Source of the DNA: Deinococcus marmoris | GTDB lineage: Bacteria > Deinococcota > Deinococci > Deinococcales > Deinococcaceae | Assembly: GCF_001949125.1 (NCBI RefSeq) | Contig: NZ_MSTI01000035.1 | Span: 1-55,510 of the forward strand | Direction of reading: 5' to 3' | DNA length: 55,510 nucleotides | In this document: one piece after another, positions 1-10,175 of the stretch | How positions within the stretch are numbered: position 1 is the first letter of the stretch | Layout of the letters: every line of letters begins with the position of its first letter | Program-made: the position numbers and the translations under genes | Notes under the pieces: model-generated | Databases searched by the model: none | What the model saw: only the letters and a program-made list of their open reading frames with translations | Told to the model about the DNA's origin: nothing

Positions 1-945
1 AAATCTGAGATTCCACACTCTTATCGTGTTGCTAGAGAATATGCCCTAGAAGCTATTAAAATGGGCGATCCTAATGGATATAGACAACTCGCATTAGTAT
101 ATATTTCTGTAAGAAATTTTGATGATGCAGAAGAAGAAATTAGACAATATATTCTGAAAGAATTAAACACGGTAGATATACGAAATTTCCTAAAAGATTT
201 GTCCAATAGGCTCTTTAATAGAGTGGGTGATGGAATATCTCTCAATGGTGATTTATTTATTTTCATCAATTTCATAGATGCAGAATTTGTCAAGCTTTTT
301 GAAATTGAAGATATTAAAAGCTCATTTGAGTTTTATAAGGTCAGTCGCTTCATTTTAAAAAGAAAAAATCAATCTAGCGAAGTATTAGCCTCAAGTATTA
401 GAGGGTACTTCATTAACAGGGAAGAAATTGATAATTGGGAAATGGCTGGCGCTCTCAATACATTAGCTGCTTTGCTTGCGAGAAATAATAGGGATGTAAT
501 AGACTTTTATAAAAATATTATATGTCTAAATTTACTAAACAATTTTGATGAGAATTCGGCAGCAGCGTTAAAGGAAGGCGTGATTAGCTACTTAGAAGAG
601 CATTTTAAAATAAAGAAAGTAAATATTATTGATCCAGGAGCTATTTTTCCCGAAAATATCGATTTCAGTGATACAAATATAATTTTTAAAAACGCGCTCT
701 TATCTGAGATGGAGCGACTTCACTCGTTAGAGCGGACTAACTATATTAATCTAAAAATCGATACAATAGAGCAGTTATCAAACTATTTAAATAGAGATGT
801 GCTGATAAATCGAAATAAAATTGGTGGTAAAAATCGAGAGAATATTGATGATATGGCAAATAATATTGCAAATCGCGCTGTAAGTACAACTATCTCATTT
901 CTCTCTAAGGCGGAAGGATTTCTCACAAATTTTCGTAAGAAATAA
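1..945 (+). CDS. 3' part of an unrecognised AT-rich gene (start lies before the window)
   Basis: The reading frame is open from base 1, so the methionine at 61 is probably internal. The visible part is about 314 residues. The first 50 residues look helical, with a Sel1/TPR-like pattern (YALEAIKMGDPNGYRQLALVY, then a second helix pair), and the rest has no motif I recognise. No membrane segment or signal peptide is visible. Base composition is far more AT-rich than the neighbouring genes and codons such as AUA, AAA and AGA are common, which suggests horizontal acquisition. It sits next to a toxin-antitoxin pair, so a defence or mobile-island role is possible but only guessed from position. That it is a coding gene is fairly certain; its function is unknown. 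Confidence 0.75.
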   Translation, partial: KSEIPHSYRVAREYALEAIKMGDPNGYRQLALVYISVRNFDDAEEEIRQYILKELNTVDIRNFLKDLSNRLFNRVGDGISLNGDLFIFINFIDAEFVKLFEIEDIKSSFEFYKVSRFILKRKNQSSEVLASSIRGYFINREEIDNWEMAGALNTLAALLARNNRDVIDFYKNIICLNLLNNFDENSAAALKEGVISYLEEHFKIKKVNIIDPGAIFPENIDFSDTNIIFKNALLSEMERLHSLERTNYINLKIDTIEQLSNYLNRDVLINRNKIGGKNRENIDDMANNIANRAVSTTISFLSKAEGFLTNFRKK

Positions 946-966
946 TCTTTTAGCTTTAAAGATTAT
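942..966 (+). terminator. AT-rich stem-loop after the left-edge gene
   Basis: ATAATCTTT and AAAGATTAT form a perfect 9-bp stem around a 7-nt loop directly at the stop codon. There is no clear U tract, so it could be a weak terminator or just a hairpin. Confidence 0.4.
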
Positions 967-1045
967 AAATGTGCCAATCAACATATTGTAATTCATACAT
1001 TAACATAATAAGCTTACTATCATTTATAGAATCTAGAATCTACTC

Positions 1046-1080
1046 CGGCTTCCGCTTGTATTGTTGGCTGGGGCGGCTGG
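1046..1080 (+). repeat. Possible decayed copy (E) of the cassette-boundary repeat
   Basis: This stretch keeps the pattern GGCTTCCGCTT...GTTGGCTGGGGCGG and resembles, with several changes, the repeat seen intact at 19112 and 19834. Its position supports the match. As at 20597, it lies immediately before the 3' end of a MazF-like sequence. By itself the similarity would not be convincing. Confidence 0.35.
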
Positions 1081-1090
1081 ACTTACAACC

Positions 1091-1176
1091 CCAGATGCAG
1101 CCGAATCCTGCCATTCAACTCGCACATCAGGTCTTCGGGAACGTGACCCAAGCGGCGCAGCACGCGGCTCAGGGCT
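1091..1176 (-). pseudogene. Fossil 3' end of a MazF/PemK-like toxin gene
   Basis: The minus-strand translation contains LGHVPEDLMCELNGRIRLHL. The C-terminus of the intact MazF-like toxin at 20639-20992 reads LGHVPEDLMRELDSRIRLHL. Nucleotide identity is also high across about 80 bases, including GCATCAGGTCTTCGGGAAC. Only the last ~28 codons remain; the rest is replaced by the PIN toxin gene, whose stop codon (1169-1171) lies inside the fossil. This is a remnant of a lost or replaced toxin-antitoxin cassette. Confidence 0.75.
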
Positions 1177-1594
1177 GCCAGACCATCCCCGCCAATACCT
1201 CTTCAGCCACCTCGCGCAATTTCAGGTCAAAGGTCATGAACTGCAATCCCAGGGGCGCAATGGCCTGGGCGGCGGCCAGATGCACGGCGTCATAGGCGCG
1301 CAGGGTGTGGGCGGTGGCCAGGTGGGCGGCGTCCTGGAGCAGTTGTTCGTCCACGGCGACGTGCCGGATCGTCGGCCAATCGCGCCCGATGTCTTGCAGG
1401 GCCGCGCGGTACGCCCGTTCGCTGATGGCCTTGCGCTGTCTGCGGCCCGCCAGTGCCGAATGCAGTTCAACGTAGGTGATGGCGTGGGTAATGTCCCCAC
1501 TGGCCTGGGCCTGGGCCACACGAACGTCCTCATGCCCAGGTTCATCGGTGTACAGCCGGGCCAGGGCCGAGGTGTCCAGGTACAGCAGCGTCAA
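1169..1594 (-). CDS. PIN-domain ribonuclease toxin (VapC-like)
   Basis: A 141-residue PIN-domain protein. It begins LLYLDTSALARLY with the first acidic metal ligand (D7), has an acidic residue in the VELHSA segment, and has the C-terminal pair LRAYDAVHLAAA and MTFDLKL that supplies further acidic ligands. PIN toxins cut RNA, often tRNA or mRNA, and are held inactive by the cognate antitoxin. The start is TTG; TTGA overlaps the stop of the upstream antitoxin, so the two genes are translationally coupled. The last codon or two and the stop lie in DNA derived from a MazF-like gene, which indicates a recombination junction near 1175. RNase activity is inferred from family only. Confidence 0.85.
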   Translation of the reverse strand: MTLLYLDTSALARLYTDEPGHEDVRVAQAQASGDITHAITYVELHSALAGRRQRKAISERAYRAALQDIGRDWPTIRHVAVDEQLLQDAAHLATAHTLRAYDAVHLAAAQAIAPLGLQFMTFDLKLREVAEEVLAGMVWQP

Positions 1595-1971
1595 AGCTCC
1601 GGCCCCCGGTGTTCGTGCAACACGTCTTCAATCGGCGGGCCGCTGACCGGGGCCAGTACGGCGGCCCCCTGAACCTTCAGCCCCCACGGTTCACCGCCCA
1701 GCAACCTGAGCGCGCGTTCGCGGGCTGCCGCCTCGGCGGCGTCCGGGACATCTACCACCTGAAGGATGTCGCCCACATCCGCCTGCACGCCCAGCCGCCG
1801 CAGACCGATCACCAGATCGACGAGGGTGCTGAGTTCCACCCGCTCCACGCGGGCGTTGTACAGGGCGTTGACGGTGGCCGGGCGCATGCGGGCCGCCTGC
1901 GCCAGTTGCTTTTGCGTGATCTTGTACCGCCGTAATAACCCTGCCAGCTCCACCCGCATCTCTCCAGTCAT
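1591..1971 (-). CDS. HTH-type antitoxin partner of the PIN toxin
   Basis: About 126 residues starting MTGEMRVELAGLLRRY. The N-terminus is a Cro/CI-like helix-turn-helix (YKITQKQLAQAARMRPATVN, about residues 15-34), and the C-terminal half is probably the toxin-binding part. The open frame extends farther upstream, but the ATG at 1971 has a strong GGAGGG ribosome site about 4 nt before it and an inverted repeat further upstream, so it is the better start. The gene overlaps the toxin start by 4 nt (TTGA). HTH antitoxins of this kind normally repress their own operon. Confidence 0.75.
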   Translation of the reverse strand: MTGEMRVELAGLLRRYKITQKQLAQAARMRPATVNALYNARVERVELSTLVDLVIGLRRLGVQADVGDILQVVDVPDAAEAAARERALRLLGGEPWGLKVQGAAVLAPVSGPPIEDVLHEHRGPEL

Positions 1972-1981
1972 GATTCCCTCC

Positions 1982-2001
1982 GAGAGAATGATAATACTCT
2001 C
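1982..2001 (-). promoter_or_regulatory. Inverted repeat in the toxin-antitoxin promoter, likely operator
   Basis: GAGAG and CTCTC are separated by a 10-nt AT-rich centre that contains a TATTAT -10-like hexamer read toward the antitoxin. The site lies about 10-30 nt before the antitoxin start, where an autorepressor would bind. Confidence 0.5.
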
Positions 2002-2055
2002 AGAAGGAATCCGTGCAGTGGGATTCACGGTTGCTTCTTGCCCACGCTCTTGCCT

Positions 2056-2080
2056 GGGCTTTCGCCTGTGGTGGCGGGCG
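2056..2080 (+). repeat. Diverged copy (F) of the cassette-boundary repeat
   Basis: GGGCTTTCGCCTGTGGTGG matches the core of the repeats at 19112, 19834 and 20597, allowing small changes. It lies just upstream of the first toxin-antitoxin pair, so that pair is bounded on both sides by repeat-like sequence. Confidence 0.5.
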
Positions 2081-2129
2081 CATCTGTGGGTGCTTGCCAT
2101 TGGTTTCCCCATTGGCCGTGAACCAAAAA

Positions 2130-2165
2130 GAAGAAAGGCCAGAGAACCACGTCTCCGGCCTTTCT
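2130..2165 (-). terminator. Terminator of ddrO
   Basis: GAAAGGCC-GAGA pairs with TCTC-GGCCTTTC to form a long hairpin. On the minus strand it is followed by TTCTTTTT, which fits rho-independent termination after the ddrO stop. Confidence 0.75.
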
Positions 2166-2179
2166 ATTCTCGCTCAACC

Positions 2180-2569
2180 TTAATTCAGGATGCGCTTGAG
2201 GTGCAGGTAAATCTCGTACCAGTCGCCCTTGTCGCGCGGGCGTTTGCCACGCAGTTCGATGCGCGACAGCGTCTGCACCCAGTCGGGCGTGATCTGCGGC
2301 CCCAGCGTGGGATCGGCCACCAGATCGGCCAGTCCCTTGGGCATGGACCCCTCGGTGGACGCGCCGTAAAATTCGACGCCCTCCAGCAGATCATGAACCG
2401 TGATGGCGTAGGACGCCGCCAGGGTTTGCAGGGTTTCCAGGCTGGGGTTGGTGCGGCCACGTTCCAGATCGCTGAGGTACGGGACGCTGATCCCGGCAGT
2501 CTCGGCGACGTCTTTGAGCCGCAGCCCGCGTTCGCTACGGAGTTCGCGGAGTCTTTCGTGCAATTTCAT
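2180..2569 (-). CDS. ddrO: DdrO, repressor of the radiation/desiccation response
   Basis: A 129-residue XRE-family repressor, which is the usual DdrO length. Residues 1-65 form the helix-turn-helix domain ([20 protein letters not shown]); the rest is the C-terminal dimerisation region. Residues L106-R107 in [10 protein letters not shown] coincide with the cleavage site reported for the metalloprotease IrrE (PprI) in D. deserti DdrO. In the family, DdrO represses DNA-repair genes through a 17-bp motif until IrrE cleaves it after damage. A GGAGGTGACAC leader gives a good ribosome site. The promoter carries a motif match (see 2734-2769), which implies autoregulation. irrE is not in this window. 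Confidence 0.95.
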   Translation of the reverse strand: MKLHERLRELRSERGLRLKDVAETAGISVPYLSDLERGRTNPSLETLQTLAASYAITVHDLLEGVEFYGASTEGSMPKGLADLVADPTLGPQITPDWVQTLSRIELRGKRPRDKGDWYEIYLHLKRILN

Positions 2570-2733
2570 GTGTCACCTCCTTGGCTGCGGCTTGGCCTCA
2601 CTGGCTCTGCTTTATTCGCGTGCTGAACGCGGGAAAACAGATTCGGCGTGCCGCCTGGGACTGCTCTTTTTCTGCGGGCGCGGCCCCGAGTGGGGGCGTT
2701 TGCCTGTGGGCAGAATCGGGCAGCCTTGGTTGG

Positions 2734-2769
2734 AGTGTAACACCGTTCTCCACTACGGTCAATACAGAA
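2734..2769 (-). promoter_or_regulatory. ddrO promoter with RDRM-like operator
   Basis: On the minus strand, TTGACC (-35, 2757-2762) and TACACT (-10, 2734-2739) are separated by 17 nt. TTCTGTATTGACCGTAG (2753-2769) resembles the 17-bp radiation/desiccation response motif and covers the -35 box. The predicted transcript has an unusually long leader of about 155 nt before the ddrO start. Confidence 0.7.
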
Positions 2770-2786
2770 TACGGGGGGCAGAGTTC

Positions 2787-2816
2787 TTGCACAGCCGTCC
2801 GCCGCTCTGCTATAGT
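2787..2816 (+). promoter_or_regulatory. Promoter of the small gene at 2903
   Basis: TTGCAC (2787-2792) and TATAGT (2811-2816) are separated by 18 nt. The promoter diverges from the ddrO promoter. The RDRM-like motif lies about 60 nt upstream of the expected start point. Confidence 0.65.
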
Positions 2817-2902
2817 CGTAATCAGCAGAAGGTTTTCTCCAAAGTCGATTTTCCTATCTCTTCCCCCTCGCGGCCCCCTCAGGCTGGAAGGAGTCCACAG
2901 TT

Positions 2903-3154
2903 ATGCGCGCACTGGACACGATTGCCGAGAGCATCCGCGTGGGGTACGTTCACCCCACCACCGTTTTAAACACCCTGATCGAAGTGGAAAACGACGGCGG
3001 CCTGCTGGCCGTGCGCCGTGTGGAGCGTCAGTTGTGCCTCGGCACCCACGCCCTGCGCGAACGCGGCCACCCCAACACGGCGCTGGCCCAGAGCTGGCTG
3101 GGCGCGGCCCGCGCTTACCTGATCACGCAGGCGGAGCGCAAACAGGCGGTCTGA
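2903..3154 (+). CDS. Small hypothetical protein divergent from ddrO
   Basis: An 83-residue soluble protein with no motif I recognise. It begins MRALDTIAESIRVGYVHPTT and is mostly helical with many Leu, Ala and Arg residues. A GGAAGGAG ribosome site lies about 9 nt before the ATG, a sigma-70-like promoter lies upstream and a hairpin terminator follows, so it is a complete single-gene unit. Codon use matches the genome. It shares an intergenic region with ddrO, so damage-linked control is possible but not shown. Confidence 0.8.
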   Translation: MRALDTIAESIRVGYVHPTTVLNTLIEVENDGGLLAVRRVERQLCLGTHALRERGHPNTALAQSWLGAARAYLITQAERKQAV

Positions 3155-3159
3155 AAGGA

Positions 3160-3203
3160 AGAGGGAAAACGGCCCGGACATTAGGTTCCGGGCCGTTCCT
3201 CTG
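3160..3203. terminator. Bidirectional terminator between convergent genes
   Basis: AACGGCCCGGA (3168-3178) and TCCGGGCCGTT (3187-3197) form an 11-bp perfect stem between two convergent genes. A-rich and T-rich flanks let it work in both directions. Confidence 0.85.
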
Positions 3204-3211
3204 TTTCGTGT

Positions 3212-4750
<1,539 letters not shown>

Positions 4751-4799
4751 GCTTCAGGGTAACGCCGGAATCAGCGCTCAGGCTAGAGTCCCGAACGCC

Positions 4800-5312
4800 T
4801 CACGCCCCGTCCCACAGCTTCACGTCCAGCACGCCGCCCTGCTGACCGATCACGATGACCGCGTCGCCGGGATGCAGGGCGTCGTCGCTGTGGGCCGCCA
4901 GTTGCGTGACCTGCCCGGAAATGGTCACGGCCACCCGGCCCGGACGCCCCGGCGCGGGCGAGATCAGCACCTCGCCCGTGCGCCCCGCCAGCCGTCCCAT
5001 GCCGCCGCTGACCTCGCCGCGTGTGCGGGCCAGCCGGAACAGGTACGCCGTGAAGCCGCCCACCGCCAGTCCGCTGACCAGCGCCATCACGAACTGCACC
5101 GTCACGGACGCCCCGATCAGCCCGCCCAGCACCCCGGCCAGCCCAAAAAACGTGGCAAAGCTGACCAGCGCCCGCAGGCTGAACCACGAGGCGATGTCTC
5201 CCGAGCCGGGATGATCTGCGGTGAGGTCATGCCCACCAACATCATGCCCGCCCAGCAACGACAGCCCGAACAGCACGCCGCCCACGATCAAGCAGATCAG
5301 ATAGATGCCCAC
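4800..5312 (-). CDS. NfeD-like membrane protein with OB-fold domain
   Basis: A 170-residue protein with a GTG start preceded by GAGGGGGA. Three hydrophobic segments lie roughly at residues 3-22, 48-68 and 72-92. A soluble C-terminal beta-rich domain follows (GRTGEVLISPAPGRPGRVAV onward), of the kind seen in NfeD/YqiJ proteins, which are linked to membrane quality control and often partnered with stomatins. No stomatin gene is adjacent. A short His/Gly/Asp-rich loop (LLGGHDVGGHD) follows the first membrane segment. The family call rests on topology plus the OB-like C-terminus. Confidence 0.7.
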   Translation of the reverse strand: MGIYLICLIVGGVLFGLSLLGGHDVGGHDLTADHPGSGDIASWFSLRALVSFATFFGLAGVLGGLIGASVTVQFVMALVSGLAVGGFTAYLFRLARTRGEVSGGMGRLAGRTGEVLISPAPGRPGRVAVTISGQVTQLAAHSDDALHPGDAVIVIGQQGGVLDVKLWDGA

Positions 5313-5386
5313 AGCAAAGTCCCCCTCTGCCGCCTGTTACGCGGCGGGGGGGGGAAAGGTTGCCAGCGTCCGGCCCTGCGTCCGGC

Positions 5387-5629
5387 TCAATTCCTGGTGG
5401 CCTGGGTGGCCCAGCGCAGGCGGCCCACCAGTTTGAGGGTCTGGCGGTTTTCCTCGGCCAGCAGGGCGCGGCTCAGGCTTTCGGGGCAGAACTGAAGGGG
5501 CGGGGTGGCCTGGAGGGGAGTGGTCTGGGACTGTAGCGGGGGGGGGCGAAACTCGTGCAGTTCAGGACTGCCCAGCACGGTGCTTTTCTGGAGGTTCCAC
5601 CGTCTGCCTGAATCGAAGGACCTGATCAT
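5387..5629 (-). CDS. Small hypothetical protein
   Basis: 80 residues, beginning MIRSFDSGRRWNLQKSTVLG, with a Pro/Gln-rich middle and a basic C-terminus. I do not recognise it. Support comes from a leaderless-type signal: TAGACT lies 6 nt before the ATG, as for several other genes in this window. The opposite strand has no better frame. It could also be a chance frame in an otherwise empty region of about 540 nt. Confidence 0.5.
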   Translation of the reverse strand: MIRSFDSGRRWNLQKSTVLGSPELHEFRPPPLQSQTTPLQATPPLQFCPESLSRALLAEENRQTLKLVGRLRWATQATRN

Positions 5630-5852
5630 GGCCCGAGTCTAGAAAACGCCCTGGCACAGCGCTCTGACGCGTGGGCGGCGGCAGGTCGGGGCCGGGCCGT
5701 TTAGGGAGCGGGGGGGTCCGCGCCGGATTGGGGCCGAGTTCAGGTGTCTGAACGCCCTATGCCCCGGCCCGGGGGTGGGCGCTATGCTCCGGTGGACTGT
5801 TCCAGACCGCCCTGTTTCTGCCGCCCCACACCCCTGCCCACGGAGGTTTCCC

Positions 5853-7490
5853 ATGTCCACCCGCCTGACCGAAATGCCCGCCTGGACGGCTTTAACCAGC
5901 CACTACCGGATGATGAAAGACACCCTGCTGGCCGACCTGTTTGCAGGCGATGACCGGCGCGGCGAACGCCTGAATGCCGAGGGCGCGGGCCTTTATCTGG
6001 ATTACAGCAAGAACCGTGTGACAGACGAGACGTTGAAGCTGCTGCTGGCGCTCGCCCATGAAACCGGAGTGGAGGTCAAACGCGACGCCATGTTTGCGGG
6101 CCAGCGCATCAACGTCACCGAGAACCGCGCCGTCCTGCACACCGCCCTGCGCCAGCCACGCGGCGCAACCGTGATGGTGGACGGCCAGAATGTTGTCCCG
6201 GACGTGCATGAGGTGCTGGACCGCATGGCGAAATTTGCTGATGCGCTGCGGGCCGGGCAGTGGGCGGGCTTCACGGGCAAGCCGATTAAAAACATCGTCA
6301 ACATCGGCATCGGCGGCAGCGATCTGGGGCCAGTCATGGCCTACGAGGCGCTCAAGCATTACGCCCAGCGTGACCTGACCGTGCGCTTCGTATCCAACGT
6401 GGACGGCACCGATCTGGTGGAAAAGACCCGCGATCTGGACCCCGCCGAAACGCTGTTCATCGTCAGTTCCAAAACCTTCACCACGCAGGAGACGATGGCC
6501 AACGCGTCCTCGGCCCGTGCGTGGTTGCTGGCGGCGCTGAACGATGAGGCAGCCGTCGCCCGCCATTTTGTCGCCGTGTCCACCAACGCCGACGCCGTGC
6601 AGAAGTTCGGCATCGACACCGCCAACATGTTCGGCTTCTGGGACTGGGTGGGCGGGCGCTACAGCATGGACAGCGCCATCGGCCTGAGCCTGATGCTCGC
6701 CATCGGCCCGGACGGCTTCACCGAACTGCTGGCCGGATTCCACGAGATGGATGAACACTTCCGCACCGCGCCGCTGGAGAAGAACCTCCCGGTGCTGATG
6801 GGCATGCTGGGCGTCTGGTACAACAATTTCTTCGATGCACAGTCCCACGCCGTGCTGCCGTATGACCAGTACCTGCAATTCTTCCCGGCCTACCTGCAAC
6901 AACTGGACATGGAGAGCAATGGCAAGCACATCACCCTGGACGGACAGGCGGTGGACTACCAGACTGGGCAGGTGATCTGGGGGCAGCCGGGCACCAACGG
7001 CCAGCACGCCTTTTACCAGCTTATCCACCAGGGGACCAAGCTGATTCCCTGCGATTTCATCGGCTTCTGCCAGACCCTGAATCCGCTGCCTACGCCGGAC
7101 GGCCCGCCCCACCACGATCTGCTGATGGCGAACGTCTTCGCGCAGACCGAGGCGCTGGCCTTCGGCAAGTCGCTGGACGCCGTGCTGGCCGAGGGCGTGG
7201 ACCCGGCGCTGGCCCCGCACCGCGTCTTCGACGGCAACCGGCCCACCAATACCCTGCTGGCCGACAGGCTCACACCGCGCACGCTGGGTGCCCTGATCGC
7301 CCTGTACGAACACAAGGTCTTCGTGCAGGGGGCCGTGTGGAACATCAATTCCTTTGACCAGTGGGGTGTGGAGCTGGGCAAGGTGCTGGCCGGGAAGATC
7401 GTGCCGGAGCTGAAGGCAGGCGCGGAGCCACAGTTGGCGCATGACAGCAGCACCAACACGCTGATCAGGCGGTACCGGGACCGGCGCTAG
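5853..7490 (+). CDS. pgi: Glucose-6-phosphate isomerase
   Basis: A 545-residue enzyme that interconverts glucose-6-phosphate and fructose-6-phosphate in glycolysis/gluconeogenesis. It carries the sugar-isomerase domains with [41 protein letters not shown], the second PGI signature [10 protein letters not shown], and the catalytic Glu/His region GVWYNNFF and [10 protein letters not shown]. The frame is open upstream of 5853, but the ATG at 5853 has GGAGG 7 nt before it and matches the family N-terminus ([16 protein letters not shown]). It is a stand-alone gene. Confidence 0.97.
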   Translation: MSTRLTEMPAWTALTSHYRMMKDTLLADLFAGDDRRGERLNAEGAGLYLDYSKNRVTDETLKLLLALAHETGVEVKRDAMFAGQRINVTENRAVLHTALRQPRGATVMVDGQNVVPDVHEVLDRMAKFADALRAGQWAGFTGKPIKNIVNIGIGGSDLGPVMAYEALKHYAQRDLTVRFVSNVDGTDLVEKTRDLDPAETLFIVSSKTFTTQETMANASSARAWLLAALNDEAAVARHFVAVSTNADAVQKFGIDTANMFGFWDWVGGRYSMDSAIGLSLMLAIGPDGFTELLAGFHEMDEHFRTAPLEKNLPVLMGMLGVWYNNFFDAQSHAVLPYDQYLQFFPAYLQQLDMESNGKHITLDGQAVDYQTGQVIWGQPGTNGQHAFYQLIHQGTKLIPCDFIGFCQTLNPLPTPDGPPHHDLLMANVFAQTEALAFGKSLDAVLAEGVDPALAPHRVFDGNRPTNTLLADRLTPRTLGALIALYEHKVFVQGAVWNINSFDQWGVELGKVLAGKIVPELKAGAEPQLAHDSSTNTLIRRYRDRR

Positions 7491-7531
7491 GGCTTGAGTC
7501 TTCGGGGGGCCGCTCGCCTTAAACTGGTTCC

Positions 7532-8107
7532 ATGTCTGACCCCGCCCTGCGCCTGCTGACCGAACAGGATTATCTGGCGTCCGAGGAACTCAGCCCGGTG
7601 CGGCGCGAGTACGTGGACGGCTTCGTGTACGCGCAGGCCGGGGCCAGCCGCACGCATGGCCGTGTGGCGAGCAATATTTTACGGGTGCTGTTGAATGCCA
7701 CTGAAGGCGGCCCATGCTGGGTCTATGCCAGTGACATGAAAGTCAAGCTGAGGCGTGCTGGTGGCCTGCGCTATTACTACCCCGATCTGGTGGTGGTTTG
7801 CGATGAGGACAACACAGAAACCCACGCCGAAACCCGTCCCTGTCTGATCGTCGAAATCCTCAGCCGCTCCACCCGGCAGGTGGACATGACCTTCAAGGCG
7901 CAGGACTACCTGAGTTTGCCCAGCCTTCAGGGCTATTTGCTGGTGGACAGCGAGGCGCAGGCGGCGGAACTGTATCGCCGCTTACCCGGCGGCGGCTGGA
8001 CGCAGGAAACCGTTCAGGACACCCTGACCCTGCCGTGCGTGAATGTGGCCCTGTCCCTGGCCGAGATTTACGCCGGGGTGCGTGTGGAGCCAGCCGTGGA
8101 AGAGTGA
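7532..8107 (+). CDS. Uma2-family (DUF820) nuclease-fold protein
   Basis: 191 residues with a PD-(D/E)XK nuclease-like fold. Visible signature elements are RREYVDGFVY, the acidic residue in YYYPDLVVVCDED, and LIVEILSRSTRQVDMTFKAQDY, which supply the D...ExK-type core. Uma2 proteins are common and multi-copy in Deinococcus and cyanobacteria, and their cellular role is poorly known. TAAACT is located 6 nt before the ATG and there is no ribosome site, so the transcript is probably leaderless. There is no obvious partner gene. Confidence 0.88.
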   Translation: MSDPALRLLTEQDYLASEELSPVRREYVDGFVYAQAGASRTHGRVASNILRVLLNATEGGPCWVYASDMKVKLRRAGGLRYYYPDLVVVCDEDNTETHAETRPCLIVEILSRSTRQVDMTFKAQDYLSLPSLQGYLLVDSEAQAAELYRRLPGGGWTQETVQDTLTLPCVNVALSLAEIYAGVRVEPAVEE

Positions 8108-8131
8108 GCGCCGAAGCTGACTGCCCGCCTT

Positions 8132-8494
8132 CTAGATCCGTATTCGCAGACCCAGCAAAAAGCCTGCCGTGAAGGCCCCAGCGAAGGGCAGATTTGCCAG
8201 CAGCACGCGCTGAAACCACGCGGCCCCCTGTTCGCTGCCCTGTTTCAGGGCGGGTTCGGCCACCGATTGCAGGTGCAGCCAGTTGATGGTCACGATGTCG
8301 AAATACGACAGCAGTTGCAGCGCAATGAACAGCAGCCCCACGATGATCAGCACAAAACGCCCCACGGCTTTTACGGCCAGCGCGGTGGCAAAGCCCAGCA
8401 GCGCGCCCACGCTCAGCTCGGGCAGCAGCGGGCGCAGGGCGTCGAGAAAGCCGGGATCGGTGGAAGTTGGGGCGACGGTAGAAGAGGTAGTCAT
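8132..8494 (-). CDS. FUN14-family small membrane protein
   Basis: 120 residues starting MTTSSTVAPTSTDPGF. Hydrophobic, Gly-rich segments are at about 30-47 (SVGALLGFATALAVKAVG), 50-70 and 100-118, separated by a short helical region, which matches the FUN14 domain layout (three membrane helices). Bacterial members have no assigned role. The longer frame upstream is of low complexity and overlaps the region before the convergent sigma gene, so I start at 8494. Confidence 0.7.
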   Translation of the reverse strand: MTTSSTVAPTSTDPGFLDALRPLLPELSVGALLGFATALAVKAVGRFVLIIVGLLFIALQLLSYFDIVTINWLHLQSVAEPALKQGSEQGAAWFQRVLLANLPFAGAFTAGFLLGLRIRI

Positions 8495-8634
8495 AGTGGA
8501 TGGCCTGATGCAAAGCCTATCAGGGCCGCCTGTCAGCGCGCATGGCCGGGATGTTATGCACAAAAGGGGAGAGGTGGGCGGGGACCTGTTCCCTCTGCCC
8601 TCCCAGCGCGGCGGGACGGTATGGTAGGCAGGAC

Positions 8635-9240
<606 letters not shown>

Positions 9241-9487
9241 GTCAATCTCCAGCGCATGTCTGCGGGGGCCGCGTGACCGCCTCCTGCCCCCGGACCTGCC
9301 GCGCCCATTCATGGAGCTTTGCTCAAGCGCGCGTCAGCGGAAAGCCAAGCTGCTTTTCAGCAACGGGGCCGCCCCATTCACGACACTGCTCTCACGCCAC
9401 TGCCCTCACGCCACTGAGGGGCGAGGCCGTGAAAGCGGACCAATTCCCGTTTTTGTTTACAGAAGAGTTTTTTACAGGAGGACCATC

Positions 9488-10039
9488 ATGGCAAGCATTC
9501 AAAGTGTGATCGAGGATGTCAAGGACAGCGTGCAGGACTCCGCCCACCGTCTGGAGGGCAAGGCGGCGATAGAGGCCAGCAAGGCGTTCGTCAAGGGTCA
9601 GAAGAAGATGACGGCGCTGCTGGCCGAGCAGCAGAACGAACTCAGGGACATTCGCCAGGATTTGAAGAAACTCCGCAAGCAACGCAAGTCTGGCGGCGGC
9701 TTCCCCTGGACGCTGGTGCTGCTGGCGGGCGGAGCCTACGCCCTCTACCGCAGCAATGCGGGCATTCGCGATCAGATCGACGGGCTGCTGGGCAGGGTGG
9801 ACCCTGGTATCAAGGGCAACCTGACCCGCGCGGGCGACGCCGTGAAGGACGCTGCGTCCGATGTAATGGACGGCAAAAGCCCGGTAGACGCCGCGAAACG
9901 TGCGGGCGGCGAGTTGCAGCGTGCCGGGGAAAAGGCTCTGGACGGCGCGAAGGACACCGCTGCCGATCTGAAGCAGGACGCGCAGGCGAAAGCCAAAGAC
10001 CTGAAGGACGACGCGCAGAACGCCACTAAAGGCAACTAA
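9488..10039 (+). CDS. LEA-like stress protein with one membrane segment
   Basis: 183 residues starting [17 protein letters not shown] after a strong ACAGGAGG ribosome site. The N-terminal ~75 residues are charged and helical. A membrane segment follows at about 74-88 ([16 protein letters not shown]). The C-terminal half is rich in Ala, Lys, Asp and Gly with amphipathic 11-mer-like units ([17 protein letters not shown]), as in YtxH/LEA group 3-like proteins that protect cells during drying. It follows the sigma factor by ~250 nt. Function in desiccation is inferred only from composition. Confidence 0.75.
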   Translation: MASIQSVIEDVKDSVQDSAHRLEGKAAIEASKAFVKGQKKMTALLAEQQNELRDIRQDLKKLRKQRKSGGGFPWTLVLLAGGAYALYRSNAGIRDQIDGLLGRVDPGIKGNLTRAGDAVKDAASDVMDGKSPVDAAKRAGGELQRAGEKALDGAKDTAADLKQDAQAKAKDLKDDAQNATKGN

Positions 10040-10055
10040 ACACAGTCCCAAAAAT

Positions 10056-10089
10056 GGGGTCAGTCGGGAAGCATTTCCTGGCTGGCCCC
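10056..10089 (+). terminator. Terminator after the LEA-like gene
   Basis: GGGGTCAGTC and GGCTGGCCCC pair across a GGAAGCATTTCC centre to give a long imperfect hairpin, followed by CCTTCTTTTG. Confidence 0.7.
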
Positions 10090-10175
10090 GCCTTCTTTTG
10101 CCCGCCGCAACATGGTGTGCGCCAGATGACCGCGCAGGTCAGTCTCGGATCATCACCCCGTCCCACACTCTGGGC

